Source: Campylobacteraceae bacterium (lineage in GTDB: Bacteria; Campylobacterota; Campylobacteria; Campylobacterales; Sulfurovaceae). Taken from it: a DNA stretch of 64,000 nt. The notes under the pieces are model-generated. The model saw only the letters and a list, made by a program, of their open reading frames with translations, did not search any database and was not told where the DNA came from. The first letter of the stretch is position 1; each line of letters starts with the position of its first letter. The DNA is taken from the NCBI GenBank assembly GCA_027065385.1, contig JAMOOP010000009.1, forward strand, positions 1 to 64,000, in the 5' to 3' direction. The translations under genes and the position numbers were made by a program. This document shows positions 37,716 to 47,636 of the stretch, in pieces.

Positions 37716-38209
37716 TTTAATCTGCTCTCTAACCCTAATTTTACCTCATAAACCTCATCACATATAGAAGCTAGTTTTTGTCCTATAATACCTGTTAAAT
37801 CAATAAATCTTCTACTCTCTTTATCTAATGGGCTTACTCCATTATTTACACTATTTAAAACAAATACAATATTTGCATCTATTTTACCTATATCTTTTAT
37901 TTCGGCTAATAGTTCATTTTCTTTTTTATCTATAGAGTTTAATATCCACATAGAGATACAATCTATTAAATAGGTCTCCCCCTCTTTTATGCAATTTACT
38001 AAATTAAAACTCTCTTCAATAGTAGTAAATCTATCCTCTCTCTCTTTTTTATGTTTTAATACTCTATCTAACATCTCACTATCACCATAACTACTATTAT
38101 AAGTAGCTATATAATAGGGTTTTCTGTTTTTAGCTAAATTTAATGCTTTTTTTTCTGCTAAGTTACTTTTACCAGATTTTTGTCCTCCATAATATAGTAC
38201 TTTTAACAT
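37712..38209 (-). CDS. cobU: adenosylcobinamide kinase / guanylyltransferase
   Basis: CobU phosphorylates adenosylcobinamide and then attaches GMP, preparing the corrin for lower-ligand assembly. The P-loop GGQKSGKS (about residues 8-15), the KHKKEREDRFTTIEE strand with its guanylylated His, LIDCISMW and FVLNSVNNGVSP are all present. At 165 residues it is slightly short but complete. It sits between a DUF4258-like gene (3-bp gap) and the ElyC-like gene (4-bp overlap). Confidence 0.9.
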   Translation of the reverse strand: MLKVLYYGGQKSGKSNLAEKKALNLAKNRKPYYIATYNSSYGDSEMLDRVLKHKKEREDRFTTIEESFNLVNCIKEGETYLIDCISMWILNSIDKKENELLAEIKDIGKIDANIVFVLNSVNNGVSPLDKESRRFIDLTGIIGQKLASICDEVYEVKLGLESRLK

Positions 38210-38212
38210 TAA

Positions 38213-38560
38213 TTATCTCTTTTTTCCTTTATATCTTCGTTTTCTTTTTAGTTTTATATCTGTATTGTAGGTAGTAATAAGGGAGTCTCCCATAATAACA
38301 AGAGTTACTCCCCCTTTATCTAATATCTTTAAAATAATAGAACGAGACTTATTTAAATTTTTTATATGTAAAATATTTCTTAATCGTTTTGCTCTTCTTT
38401 GATAGGTGTCTAATCTTATTAAAATTTTTTTACATCTTTTCTTATTTAGAATTACCTTATCTTTTCTAACAACACCATATATTAAAACCATCTCTAGTAA
38501 CTCTTTATGAATACCTCTTTGAGACATCTTCTCTTTAATATGCCGTGTCAATATTACCAT
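38213..38560 (-). CDS. small basic protein, DUF4258-like
   Basis: The N-terminal 50 residues (LTRHIKEKMSQRGIHKELLEMVLIYG) match the start of DUF4258 proteins, a small RelE-like fold often of unknown role. The tail is extremely basic (KLKRKRRYKGKKR). The protein has 115 residues and no signal. It lies between cobT (66-bp gap) and cobU (3-bp gap), which suggests shared transcription with cobU, but nothing ties it to cobalamin. A nucleic-acid-binding role is possible from the charge. Confidence 0.6.
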   Translation of the reverse strand: MVILTRHIKEKMSQRGIHKELLEMVLIYGVVRKDKVILNKKRCKKILIRLDTYQRRAKRLRNILHIKNLNKSRSIILKILDKGGVTLVIMGDSLITTYNTDIKLKRKRRYKGKKR

Positions 38561-38626
38561 TGATGTTCCATTTAATTTTTAAAGATAGTACCTAAATATA
38601 TTTAATGATTAGATAATAAAGGTTAC

Positions 38627-39685
38627 TTAACTTAAGAATGTTTCAACTTTATTGGTAATAGTTTTTTTATCAAGCCCATTTAACACACCATAACATAAAG
38701 CTCCACCAGCTCCAACCCCCTCTTTTGCTTCACCATCATCATATAGTTTTAGAGCAGGGTGAGAGCTTAAAGAGAAATCAAAATCAACAAAATAGCCATT
38801 AATAGGAAAATCTAACATCTCTAAAAGTGCTTTAATATCACTATTTTTATCTTCTGCTACCCATTTAGTCGTACATAGTGCTAAGTTAGAGCTATCCATC
38901 TCTCCACCCATATATTTTAATATACTATTTACTATAAGTAAAACTCCTGCCATCTGTGTACCACCTGCTAAAATTACTTTTAGGCGACCATTTAAACCTA
39001 ATATAAATCCTGCATTAAAAATTAGCATATTATCAGAAACAGAGCCTAATATATCAAATAGGTCACTCTTATCTTTAATATTAGATAGGGCTTTTTCTAT
39101 AGTCTCTTCTCTTATGTTGTTTGGAACATTTTTAAAACTACTACTAAAAAACTCTTTTGCATCATATCCTAAAGCTAAAGCTGTTGTATTTGCTGTTGTT
39201 GTTCCACTTGGAACTGACTCACCCAATATTATATAATCACTCTTACACTCATAACTCTGTCCAAAAGCTACACCCTTTTGAAAAACGGCTTCTGCATCAA
39301 TATTAGCCCCCACATCAATAGAGCCACTAGGTTTAATATTAAAGTTATGTTGAGTAAAATAGTTTAACTTTGGAGTAACCTCTAACCCTAAATTAAGAAG
39401 TTCAATAGATTTAAATGGTCTAAGCAGATGCACACCTCTACTCATTAGTGCAGGAGTTGGAACACCTTTTGGAGTTTCTGCAATATTTTCTAAACATCTA
39501 ACCTCACCAACACAGACAAATTCGGCATCAAGTGTAGGTGTTAGATGGATTAGATTTGGAATTCCAGCTTGTGTAATACCTTTTATATTAATAGTTGCTG
39601 TATTACTTAAAGCCAACATAAAAGTGGCACTCTTACCTCTTAAAGACTCTATAAAATCTATATTTCCTATAATTGTTTTTATCAT
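38627..39685 (-). CDS. cobT: nicotinate-nucleotide-dimethylbenzimidazole phosphoribosyltransferase
   Basis: CobT activates the lower-ligand base of vitamin B12 by transferring ribose phosphate from nicotinate mononucleotide. Typical blocks are LGESVPSGTTTANTTALALG and FNAGFILGLNGRLKVILAGGTQMAG, with a C-terminal DDGEAKEGVGAGGALCYGV segment holding the catalytic Glu. At 352 residues it has the usual length. With cobU it covers late steps of cobalamin assembly. The corrin-ring genes are not in the window. Confidence 0.9.
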   Translation of the reverse strand: MIKTIIGNIDFIESLRGKSATFMLALSNTATINIKGITQAGIPNLIHLTPTLDAEFVCVGEVRCLENIAETPKGVPTPALMSRGVHLLRPFKSIELLNLGLEVTPKLNYFTQHNFNIKPSGSIDVGANIDAEAVFQKGVAFGQSYECKSDYIILGESVPSGTTTANTTALALGYDAKEFFSSSFKNVPNNIREETIEKALSNIKDKSDLFDILGSVSDNMLIFNAGFILGLNGRLKVILAGGTQMAGVLLIVNSILKYMGGEMDSSNLALCTTKWVAEDKNSDIKALLEMLDFPINGYFVDFDFSLSSHPALKLYDDGEAKEGVGAGGALCYGVLNGLDKKTITNKVETFLS

Positions 39686-39743
39686 ATTTCTACCTTTTTA
39701 AATAATGAAATTATATCACTTTTAACTTCTCTATAACTTTTGC

Positions 39744-39749
39744 TATAAT
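39744..39749 (+). promoter_or_regulatory. -10 element for leuC
   Basis: TTTTGCTATAAT is a strong extended -10 with TSS expected near 39756. TAACTT is repeated 11 bp apart at 39723 and 39734 just upstream. This fits the periodic T/A pattern that replaces the -35 box in Campylobacterota, so I do not call it a separate operator. Confidence 0.65.
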
Positions 39750-39779
39750 TCGTCTAATTATTTTATTAAGGATTAAACA

Positions 39780-41060
39780 ATGGGACAAACCATTACAGAG
39801 AAAATCTTTTCAGAACATGCAGGGCGTAAAGTTAAAGCAGGAGAGATTGTTAGAGTTGATATTGATATGATTATAGGTAATGATATTACAACACCTATTT
39901 CTATACGAGCATTTGAAGAGAGTGGAGCTAGTAATCTAGCAAGAGCTGATAACTTCTGTATTGTTATGGACCACTATATTCCTGCTAAAGATATAGCAAG
40001 TGCTAATCAAGCAAAAATTTCAAGAGATTTCGCATATAAACATAATTTAAAGCACTTTTTTGATGAAAAAGATATGGGAATTGAACATGCACTTCTTCCT
40101 GAAAAGGGCTTAGTAATACCAGGTGATGTTATTATTGGTGCAGACTCTCACACATGTACACACGGAGCATTAGGTGCATTTAGTACAGGAATGGGAAGTA
40201 CTGATATATCTTTTGGAATGATAACTGGTGGAAATTGGTTTAAAGTGCCTGAAACCATTAAAGTGGAACTTATTGGAAAACCTGCTAAACATATATATGG
40301 AAAAGATATTATTTTAGAGTTAATTCGTCAAATTGGTGTTGATGGGGCTTTATATAAAGCTATTGAGTTTACAGGTGATGGTGTAGCACATCTTGGAATG
40401 GCTGATAGATTTTCTATTGCCAATATGGTAATAGAGGCTGGGGCAAAAAATGGTATATTTGCAGTTGACGAAGTGACAGAAGAGTATTTAAAAGAGAGAG
40501 AAGTGGCAAATGGTGGATTAAGAGACAAACCTAAAATTCACTACTCTGATAGTGATGCTAAGTATTGCCAAACTATTACTATAGATATAGCAAATCTTTC
40601 ACCAGTTATCGCTTACCCTTTCTTACCATCAAATGGGAAAAGCATAGAGAAAGCTGTAGAAGATGATTTAAAAATAGACCAAGTAATGATAGGAAGTTGT
40701 ACTAATGGTAGAATTGAAGACCTTAGAATTGCATCTGAAATTATGAAAGGTAAAAGAGTAGCAAGACACACAAGAATGATAGTAACACCAGCAACTCAAA
40801 AAATTTTTCTTCAAGCTCAAAAAGAGGGTTTAATGGATATTTTAATAGAAGCAGGAGCAGTTGTTAGTAATCCAACTTGTGGTGCATGTTTAGGTGGATA
40901 TATGGGAATTTTAGGAGATGGTGAAAGATGTGTAGCTACAACTAACCGTAACTTTGTAGGAAGAATGGGTGCTAGAACATCAGAGATATATCTAGCAAAC
41001 TCTGCAGTAGCTGCAGCTTCAGCGATTGCTGGAAAGATTGTTGACCCTAGAGATTTATAG
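39780..41060 (+). CDS. leuC: 3-isopropylmalate dehydratase large subunit (short HacA/LeuC type)
   Basis: LeuC, with LeuD, isomerises 2- to 3-isopropylmalate in leucine synthesis. The [4Fe-4S] cysteines lie in IGSCTNGRIEDL and NPTCGACLGG, and IGADSHTCTHGALGAFSTGMGSTD is the aconitase-family signature. At 426 residues it belongs to the shorter archaeal-like branch, not the 465-residue enterobacterial form. No other leucine gene is adjacent, so leuD must lie elsewhere. A strong hairpin terminator follows. Confidence 0.93.
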   Translation: MGQTITEKIFSEHAGRKVKAGEIVRVDIDMIIGNDITTPISIRAFEESGASNLARADNFCIVMDHYIPAKDIASANQAKISRDFAYKHNLKHFFDEKDMGIEHALLPEKGLVIPGDVIIGADSHTCTHGALGAFSTGMGSTDISFGMITGGNWFKVPETIKVELIGKPAKHIYGKDIILELIRQIGVDGALYKAIEFTGDGVAHLGMADRFSIANMVIEAGAKNGIFAVDEVTEEYLKEREVANGGLRDKPKIHYSDSDAKYCQTITIDIANLSPVIAYPFLPSNGKSIEKAVEDDLKIDQVMIGSCTNGRIEDLRIASEIMKGKRVARHTRMIVTPATQKIFLQAQKEGLMDILIEAGAVVSNPTCGACLGGYMGILGDGERCVATTNRNFVGRMGARTSEIYLANSAVAAASAIAGKIVDPRDL

Positions 41061-41070
41061 AAAAGAATAT

Positions 41071-41105
41071 AGAAGCTAAATATAAAAGCATTATATTTAG
41101 CTTCT
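41071..41105. terminator. 15-bp perfect stem terminator between convergent genes
   Basis: AGAAGCTAAATATAA and its exact reverse complement flank a 5-nt loop. It lies 10 bp after the leuC stop and 23 bp past the stop of the convergent esterase gene, so it can serve both. The T tract on the + side begins about 17 bp later, so the structure itself is the main evidence. Confidence 0.75.
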
Positions 41106-41128
41106 ACTATATTAAATTAACTATTTTT

Positions 41129-41671
41129 TTAATTTAAAAAATCTGTTATTTTATTAAAAAACCTCTCAAATCCTTTAAATCTATGGTTACCACCCTCTTC
41201 TAAGACCAATTTTACACCATTATAAAACTCTTTTGCTACTCTATAATCAATAACCTCATCACCTGTTTGTAAAAAAAGAAAGTAGTTATTTAACTTTAAA
41301 TCTTTTTGATTTATTTTAAAACTTTTTAACATCTCTAAATGCTCTTCTGTCCATAAAAACTTCTCTCCACTATCTTTAATATTTTCTCCTAAATACTTTT
41401 TAGTTGTATTATAGGGTTTAACTGATGGGTTAATTAGTACTGTTTTTAAGTTATATTTTTCAGATAAATAGGTAGCATAAAATCCACCTAAAGAACTAGC
41501 AATAATTCCTGTAATATTTTTACTTTTAATTATATCTTCTAACTCTGCAATAGCCTCTGTTGGTACTGTTGAGTGGTCAGAGATAAATAGGTCATTTTTA
41601 AAGTGGGATTTTAAATGTTTAGCTTTAAATGAGTTTGGGGTTGTTCTAAATCCATGAATATATAGTATCAA
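41129..41671 (-). CDS. YqiA/UPF0227-like alpha/beta-hydrolase esterase
   Basis: The 180-residue small hydrolase starts with MILYIHGF (strand and oxyanion region), has nucleophile elbow ASSLGGFYATYL, an acidic residue near LQTGDEVIDY and a final catalytic His in GGNHRFKGFERF. That order and length match E. coli YqiA, a short-chain esterase. The start is TTG behind AAAGGAATT. It stands alone, converging on leuC. Confidence 0.82.
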   Translation of the reverse strand: MILYIHGFRTTPNSFKAKHLKSHFKNDLFISDHSTVPTEAIAELEDIIKSKNITGIIASSLGGFYATYLSEKYNLKTVLINPSVKPYNTTKKYLGENIKDSGEKFLWTEEHLEMLKSFKINQKDLKLNNYFLFLQTGDEVIDYRVAKEFYNGVKLVLEEGGNHRFKGFERFFNKITDFLN

Positions 41672-41828
41672 TAAATTCCTTTGTTATTTTTTGTGTTGAA
41701 ATTATATCATAAAAAGACTAAATAAGAGTAATATAGTCTGATTAGTTTTAGATAAATATTTTTAAATAAAGCAACCTAATATAACAAATATTATGTAATA
41801 ATATGATAAATATTAAAAAGGTCAAACT

Positions 41829-44800
41829 ATGAAAAAGATACTCTATATACTGCTTATTCTAACTATATTTATAAATGCCCAAAGCTACCAAGCACATTGG
41901 CAAGAGATTAAAAAACTAGATAAAAAAAATCTGCCCAAAAGTGCATTAAAAGAGGTAGAACTTATTTATACAAAAGCCACTAGTGAAAAAAATGATATAG
42001 AGGCTTTAAGAGCTATAGTTAAAAAGATAGAATATATAAAAAGATTAGAAGAGAAAGGGTTAAAAAAGGCTATTTTATTTGTAGAAGAGGAGTTAAAAAA
42101 ACCTTATCAAAATAGTATTAAACTTATATTAAAATCTATTTTGGCTCAAATGTATAGAGAGTATCAGCAGTATTATGGATATAGTAATAGGACACCAATT
42201 AAAGATAATAATAGTACAGATATAGAGAGTTGGAGTGCAGATAAATTTATAGAAAAAGCAGATAATTTATATTGGAACTCTTTAGACAATGAGAGTAAAT
42301 ATATATCTGTAGAAAAATATAAAGATATTTTAACAGAGGCTAAAAATACAGAAGAGTTAAGACCTACTCTATACGATTTACTAGCTTTTAGAGCTTTAAT
42401 AAATTTTAATTCAGATTACACATTTAATGACCCTACTCTATTTTCTAATATATCAACTTTTATTAACTATCCACTCTATGATTTAGATAAAAATTCAGAT
42501 AAATATAGGTCTCTATTTATATATCAAAATCTTTTAAAGCTTCATAAAGAGAGTGGAAATATTAAAGCCTTAAATAGTATAAATCTTGAAAGATTAAGAT
42601 TTATAAATGAACATTTTAAAAATTTAAATAGCAATTACTATATAGAAGCATTAAAAGAGATAAAAGATAATAATAGAGAGGCACTATTTTATTTAGCATC
42701 TTTATATCAAAACAGTAATAATTATAATAAAGCTTTAATGTATGCTAAGGAGGGTATAGAGAGTGGAGATAAATATATTATACCAATTTGTCAAAATATA
42801 ATAAATGATATTACTAGAAAAATAGCTAATATTGAAATAGAAGAGGTTAATTTACCTAATGAAAATATTTTATCTAAAGTCTCATATAGAAATATAGATA
42901 AACTATATATTAAAGTGATTAAATTAACTTCTAAGGAAGAAGATGAACTTCTATCTTTAACTAATAATAAGAACAGTTATATATCTTCTCTAAAAAGCTT
43001 TAAAAATTTCGAGATTGATTTACCAAAAGCAGATGATTATAGAAGACATATTACAGAAGCATCTTTTGGTAGTTATGATATAGGAAGTTATATATTTATT
43101 ATCTCTAAAAGCAGAGATTTTTCAGATAAATTACAATATCAAAAAATTCATATATCTAATATATCTTATCTATATAGAGGTTCAAAATTTATAACTATTA
43201 ATAGATTAACAGGAGAACCATTAGAGGGAGTTAGTGTTAAATTTTATAAACAGAAATATATTAAATCAACCCATAGATATAAAAATATATTTTTAGGAGA
43301 AAAGATAAGTGATAAAAATGGATTTGTATCAACAAATGGTATAGAGAGTATATTTTTTGCAAAGTTTCAAAAGGGTAAAGACAGACTTATTTTTAATGAT
43401 AGATTTAATAGTAGAGTTAATCCCAAAAACCATTGGGTAAGAGATAGTGTTACTTTTTTTACAGATAGAGCAATATATCGTCCATCTCAAAAAATATATT
43501 TTAAAGGTATAGCTATTAGTAAAAGTAACTATAAAGCCCCTAAAATATTAGCTAATAGAGATATAACTGTATCTCTATTTAATACTAATAATCAAAAAGT
43601 GGAGACAAAAAAGTTTAAAACAGATGAATTTGGAAGCTTTTATGGCTCATTTACAGCTCCAAAATCTGGAAGAATGGGGAGAATGCGTATATCTAGCATA
43701 GGTATAAATGGTAGTACAGTAATTAGAGTTGAAGAGTATAAAAGAGCAAAATTTGAGGTAGATTTTAAACCAATTAAGGGTGAATATAGTTTAGGTGATG
43801 AGGTAACCATAAAAGGAAAAGCAAAAGCTTTTAGTGGTTATGGATTGGCTAATGCTAAAGTTCATTATAATATTAGACAAATTGTTAATTTTCCTTGGTT
43901 ATGTTGGGGTGTTGAAAGACCAAATTTTAGACCTCATATTATAAATAGTGGAGATATAAAAACCAATAAAAATGGAGAGTTTACAATTAAATTTGATACA
44001 ACTCTTCAAAACTCAAAATGGCTAAATAGATATAAACCAACTATTACTTATGAGATAAGTGCAGATGTAACAAGCCCTACAGGAGAGACACAGAGTGGAA
44101 CTAGAAATATTACTATTGGGTATGTATCTATTAATGCTGATATAGTAGTAGATAGTGAAATTGATATTAATAGAGATATTAATATAACTCTAAAGACAAC
44201 TAATCTAAATGGAGATTTCCAACCACTAAAAGGTAAAATTGTGGTTGAGATGGTTGACTTACCTAAAAAACATTTTAGAAAAAGATATTGGTCAACTAAA
44301 AATATAGATAAACCTCTATACTCAAAAGAGGAGTTTGAGAGACTATTTAAAGATTATAGATACTATAAAGATAGTAATAAAGAGAAGATATTAGGTGTTA
44401 AAACTATATTTTTTGATACAGCTAACTCCAAAATAGTAAATTTAGATAAATTAAAAGAGGGGAAATATCTGATAAATCTATATACAAAAGATAAAAATGG
44501 AGTTGAGGTTAAAAAAGATAAATATATAACTGTATATGATTTAAATAGTAAAAATATTCCAAACGGAGATGATTTTTGGTTTAAGTTAGATAAAAAAGTA
44601 TATAAACCAAATGGTAAAGCCTTACTTACTTTTAAAAGTGTAGAGCCTAATAGATATGTGCTTTTAGGATTAGAGAGAGATGGAAAGATAAAAGAGGAGT
44701 GGATAAGAGTAGATAGATTAGCTAAAAAGTTAATAGATATTAGAAAAAAAGATTTGGGTAATATTCTATATCAAATTGCTACTATAAAAGATAATAGGGA

Positions 44801-47636
44801 GCATATCTATCATGGTGTTATATCTGTTCCATGGAGTGAAAAATTAAATATTAAACTTATAACATTTAGAGATAAATTAAAACCCAATAGTAAAGAGCAG
44901 TGGAAGATTAAAATTAGTGGAGAGGATAAAAATAGAGTAGTAGCACAGATGGTAGCTACCATGTATGACGCATCTTTAGATAAAATGGTAAAATCTAATT
45001 TCTATCCTCCATATAATCTTTTCCCTTACAATAATAAACTCTATAATATGCTATATAGTAAATATTTTAATAAAACTACAGAACGCTACTCATGGCAAAA
45101 AAGATATATATCTCCTATTAGAAGAGAGTTTTATAATATTAAAGGTTTTAGACCATTAGAAGATGGTTTAGGAGGTGATATTGGAGAAGTTGTTGCTTTT
45201 GAGTCTGCACCTATGCCTGTTGCCTCTCTTGCTGTAGCAAGAGTTAGAGGTGTAGCACCAGAGGGTAGTTATCAAGACTCTTATGCTCAACCACCATCTA
45301 ATAATATAGAGCCTAAAAAACCTATTCATATTCGTAAAAATCTAAAAGAGACTATGTTTTTTAAACCAAATCTTCAAACAGATGAGAATGGAGATATTAT
45401 TATAGATTTTAAAACTAATGATAGTTTAACTAAATGGAACTTTTTAGCCTTTGTTCACAATAAAAAGCTTCAAAATGCAATAATAAAAAGAGAGGTCATA
45501 ACCCAAAAAGAGTTAATGGTTACAACAAATCTTCCAAGATTTTTTAGAGAGGGAGATAAGATAATGCTCTCTGAAAACATAGTAAACTTAAGCAATAAAG
45601 ATTTAGAAGGAGAGTGTGAATTAAAACTAACCAATCCAATAAATGGTTGGAATATTTACGGTAATCATAAATTTATAAAACCTTTTAAATTAAAAAAAGG
45701 TGAAAGTACTACTATTTCTTTTTATATAAAAATACCATCTGTAAATATAGTCCCAGCCATAAAACACACATTTATAGCAAGAACTAAAACACATACAGAT
45801 GCAGAACAGGTAGTAAAACCTATACTTAGTAATAGAGAGTTTATAACAGAGAGTAAAGCTTTATGGCTTAAAGGGAAAGAGAGTAAATCATTTACTTTAA
45901 AATCTCTAAAAGATAATAACTCCCAAACTCTTAAAAACTATAGATTAACTTTAGAGTTTACATCAAATCCAATATGGTATGCTATTACCTCTATGCCGTA
46001 TCTTATGAAATATCCTCATGAGTGTAATGAACAACTATTTAGTAGATTTTTCTCAAATGCAGTAGCCTCTAAACTATTAAATAGTAATCTAAAGATAAAA
46101 GAGGTGTTTGATAATCTAAGAGATAAGGGAGAGTTAAAAAGTAAATTAAATCTAAACCAAGAGTTAAAATCAGCTATGATAGAGGATACTCCATGGCTAA
46201 TAGAGGCTCAAAATAAAGAGCAACAGATGAAAAATATGGCTCTACTTTTTGATTTAAATAAAATGGCACAAGAGGAAAAAGAGGCATTAACTAAACTCTT
46301 TGATAAACAAAATAGTGATGGTGGCTGGGCATGGTTTAGTGGAGGGCAATCTAGTTGGTATATAACCCAATATATATTAGAGGGTTTCTATAAACTAAAT
46401 CGTTTAGGTGTAAAGATAGATAAAGAGTATAAAAATATATATAAAGCTACACGATTTATAGATAAAGAGATGTTACGAGAGTATAATTATCTATTAAAAG
46501 AAGCAGAAAAAGGTTCTATTAAATTAGAAGATAACCATTTGGCTAACTTAATAGTTCAATACCTATATGTAAGAAAAATGCACCATGTTCCATTTACAAA
46601 AGAGGTATCTAAAGCCTATAACTACTATATATCACAAGCTAAAGAGTATGCTGTAACAAAGAGTCTATATGAACAAGGATTATTAGCTTTAACTTTAAAT
46701 AGAAATGGCAATAGAAAAGAGGCATTGGATATATTAAAATCTATAAAAGAGAACTCTCTATCTAATAAAGAGATGGGAATATATTTTAAGAGTAAATGGG
46801 GATATAGATGGTATCAAATGCCAATAGAGACACAATCTTTAATGATAGAGGTTTTTACAGAGATAACAGATGATAGAGACTTTATAGAGGGATTAAAAAT
46901 ATCGTTACTTAAAAATAAGCAAACCACACATTGGAAAACAACAAAAGCTACACTAAATGCTATATATGCTCTACTTTTAAAAAATAGTTCATTAGATAAT
47001 ACTAAATTAGTAGATATATCATTTAATAGTAAAATAGATTATAAACCAATAATCCAAAAGGCAAAAAGAGAGGCTCAAAAAGGTACAGGATATTTTAAAG
47101 CATCTTTTACCAATTTCAATAAATCAATGGCAACAGTTAAAGTAAGCAACCCAAATAATCATATAGTTTGGGGTGGATTATATTGGCAATATTTTGAAAA
47201 TTTAGATAAGATTAAAAGTTTTAAAGAGACACCAATAAGCGTAGAGAAAGAGCTATTTATAAAATCTTCAAATCAACTTCTACCAATATCTTATAACTCT
47301 CTAAAAGTAGGAGATAAAATTATAGTAAAATTAAAAATAAAATCCAATAGAGATATGGAGTTTATTATGTTAAAAGATGGCAGAGCATCAGCATTTGAAC
47401 CAATTAATATAGTTAGTCAATATAAGTGGCAAGATAGATTAGGATATTATGAGAGTACAAAAGATAGTGCAACATACTTCTTTTTTGATTATATTCCAAA
47501 AGGAACTTATATTTTTGAATATCTATTAGTTGTAACACATAAAGGTGAATTTAGTAGTGCAGTAGCTACTATAGAGAGTATGTATGCACCTGAATTTAGA
47601 GGACATAGCCAAGGAGTAAAGGTGAAAATAAAATGA
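41829..47636 (+). CDS. large alpha-2-macroglobulin-like protein with thioester motif
   Basis: This 1935-residue periplasmic protein has a cleavable signal (ending INA) and no lipobox. A helical N-terminal region of about 340 residues precedes the first macroglobulin strand domains (near KLYIKVIKLTS). Then come MG2-like (DRAIYRPSQKIYFKG), a flexible Ala/Val/Gly/Pro-rich bait-like segment around residues 1120-1165, the A2M domain (KWNFLAFVHNKKL) and a TED-like helical domain with thioester CNEQ at Cys1399-Gln1402. Bacterial macroglobulins trap attacking proteases. The size and helical front resemble Bacteroidetes-type members. A thioredoxin-like gene overlaps its end by 4 bp; the usual pbpC partner is absent. 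Confidence 0.88.
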   Translation: MKKILYILLILTIFINAQSYQAHWQEIKKLDKKNLPKSALKEVELIYTKATSEKNDIEALRAIVKKIEYIKRLEEKGLKKAILFVEEELKKPYQNSIKLILKSILAQMYREYQQYYGYSNRTPIKDNNSTDIESWSADKFIEKADNLYWNSLDNESKYISVEKYKDILTEAKNTEELRPTLYDLLAFRALINFNSDYTFNDPTLFSNISTFINYPLYDLDKNSDKYRSLFIYQNLLKLHKESGNIKALNSINLERLRFINEHFKNLNSNYYIEALKEIKDNNREALFYLASLYQNSNNYNKALMYAKEGIESGDKYIIPICQNIINDITRKIANIEIEEVNLPNENILSKVSYRNIDKLYIKVIKLTSKEEDELLSLTNNKNSYISSLKSFKNFEIDLPKADDYRRHITEASFGSYDIGSYIFIISKSRDFSDKLQYQKIHISNISYLYRGSKFITINRLTGEPLEGVSVKFYKQKYIKSTHRYKNIFLGEKISDKNGFVSTNGIESIFFAKFQKGKDRLIFNDRFNSRVNPKNHWVRDSVTFFTDRAIYRPSQKIYFKGIAISKSNYKAPKILANRDITVSLFNTNNQKVETKKFKTDEFGSFYGSFTAPKSGRMGRMRISSIGINGSTVIRVEEYKRAKFEVDFKPIKGEYSLGDEVTIKGKAKAFSGYGLANAKVHYNIRQIVNFPWLCWGVERPNFRPHIINSGDIKTNKNGEFTIKFDTTLQNSKWLNRYKPTITYEISADVTSPTGETQSGTRNITIGYVSINADIVVDSEIDINRDINITLKTTNLNGDFQPLKGKIVVEMVDLPKKHFRKRYWSTKNIDKPLYSKEEFERLFKDYRYYKDSNKEKILGVKTIFFDTANSKIVNLDKLKEGKYLINLYTKDKNGVEVKKDKYITVYDLNSKNIPNGDDFWFKLDKKVYKPNGKALLTFKSVEPNRYVLLGLERDGKIKEEWIRVDRLAKKLIDIRKKDLGNILYQIATIKDNREHIYHGVISVPWSEKLNIKLITFRDKLKPNSKEQWKIKISGEDKNRVVAQMVATMYDASLDKMVKSNFYPPYNLFPYNNKLYNMLYSKYFNKTTERYSWQKRYISPIRREFYNIKGFRPLEDGLGGDIGEVVAFESAPMPVASLAVARVRGVAPEGSYQDSYAQPPSNNIEPKKPIHIRKNLKETMFFKPNLQTDENGDIIIDFKTNDSLTKWNFLAFVHNKKLQNAIIKREVITQKELMVTTNLPRFFREGDKIMLSENIVNLSNKDLEGECELKLTNPINGWNIYGNHKFIKPFKLKKGESTTISFYIKIPSVNIVPAIKHTFIARTKTHTDAEQVVKPILSNREFITESKALWLKGKESKSFTLKSLKDNNSQTLKNYRLTLEFTSNPIWYAITSMPYLMKYPHECNEQLFSRFFSNAVASKLLNSNLKIKEVFDNLRDKGELKSKLNLNQELKSAMIEDTPWLIEAQNKEQQMKNMALLFDLNKMAQEEKEALTKLFDKQNSDGGWAWFSGGQSSWYITQYILEGFYKLNRLGVKIDKEYKNIYKATRFIDKEMLREYNYLLKEAEKGSIKLEDNHLANLIVQYLYVRKMHHVPFTKEVSKAYNYYISQAKEYAVTKSLYEQGLLALTLNRNGNRKEALDILKSIKENSLSNKEMGIYFKSKWGYRWYQMPIETQSLMIEVFTEITDDRDFIEGLKISLLKNKQTTHWKTTKATLNAIYALLLKNSSLDNTKLVDISFNSKIDYKPIIQKAKREAQKGTGYFKASFTNFNKSMATVKVSNPNNHIVWGGLYWQYFENLDKIKSFKETPISVEKELFIKSSNQLLPISYNSLKVGDKIIVKLKIKSNRDMEFIMLKDGRASAFEPINIVSQYKWQDRLGYYESTKDSATYFFFDYIPKGTYIFEYLLVVTHKGEFSSAVATIESMYAPEFRGHSQGVKVKIK

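Noticed and set aside
39723-39739. TAACTT repeated 11 bp apart before leuC as an operator
   Set aside because: Imperfect outside six bases and best explained by the periodic T/A signal of Campylobacterota promoters.
38627-39779. Cobalamin riboswitch before cobT
   Set aside because: Only 94 bp separates cobT from leuC and no B12-box-like sequence is visible.
41770-41820. Palindromic A+T stretch (ATATTAT/ATAATAT) upstream of the macroglobulin gene
   Set aside because: Only A and T in the arms, so chance is too likely to call an operator.
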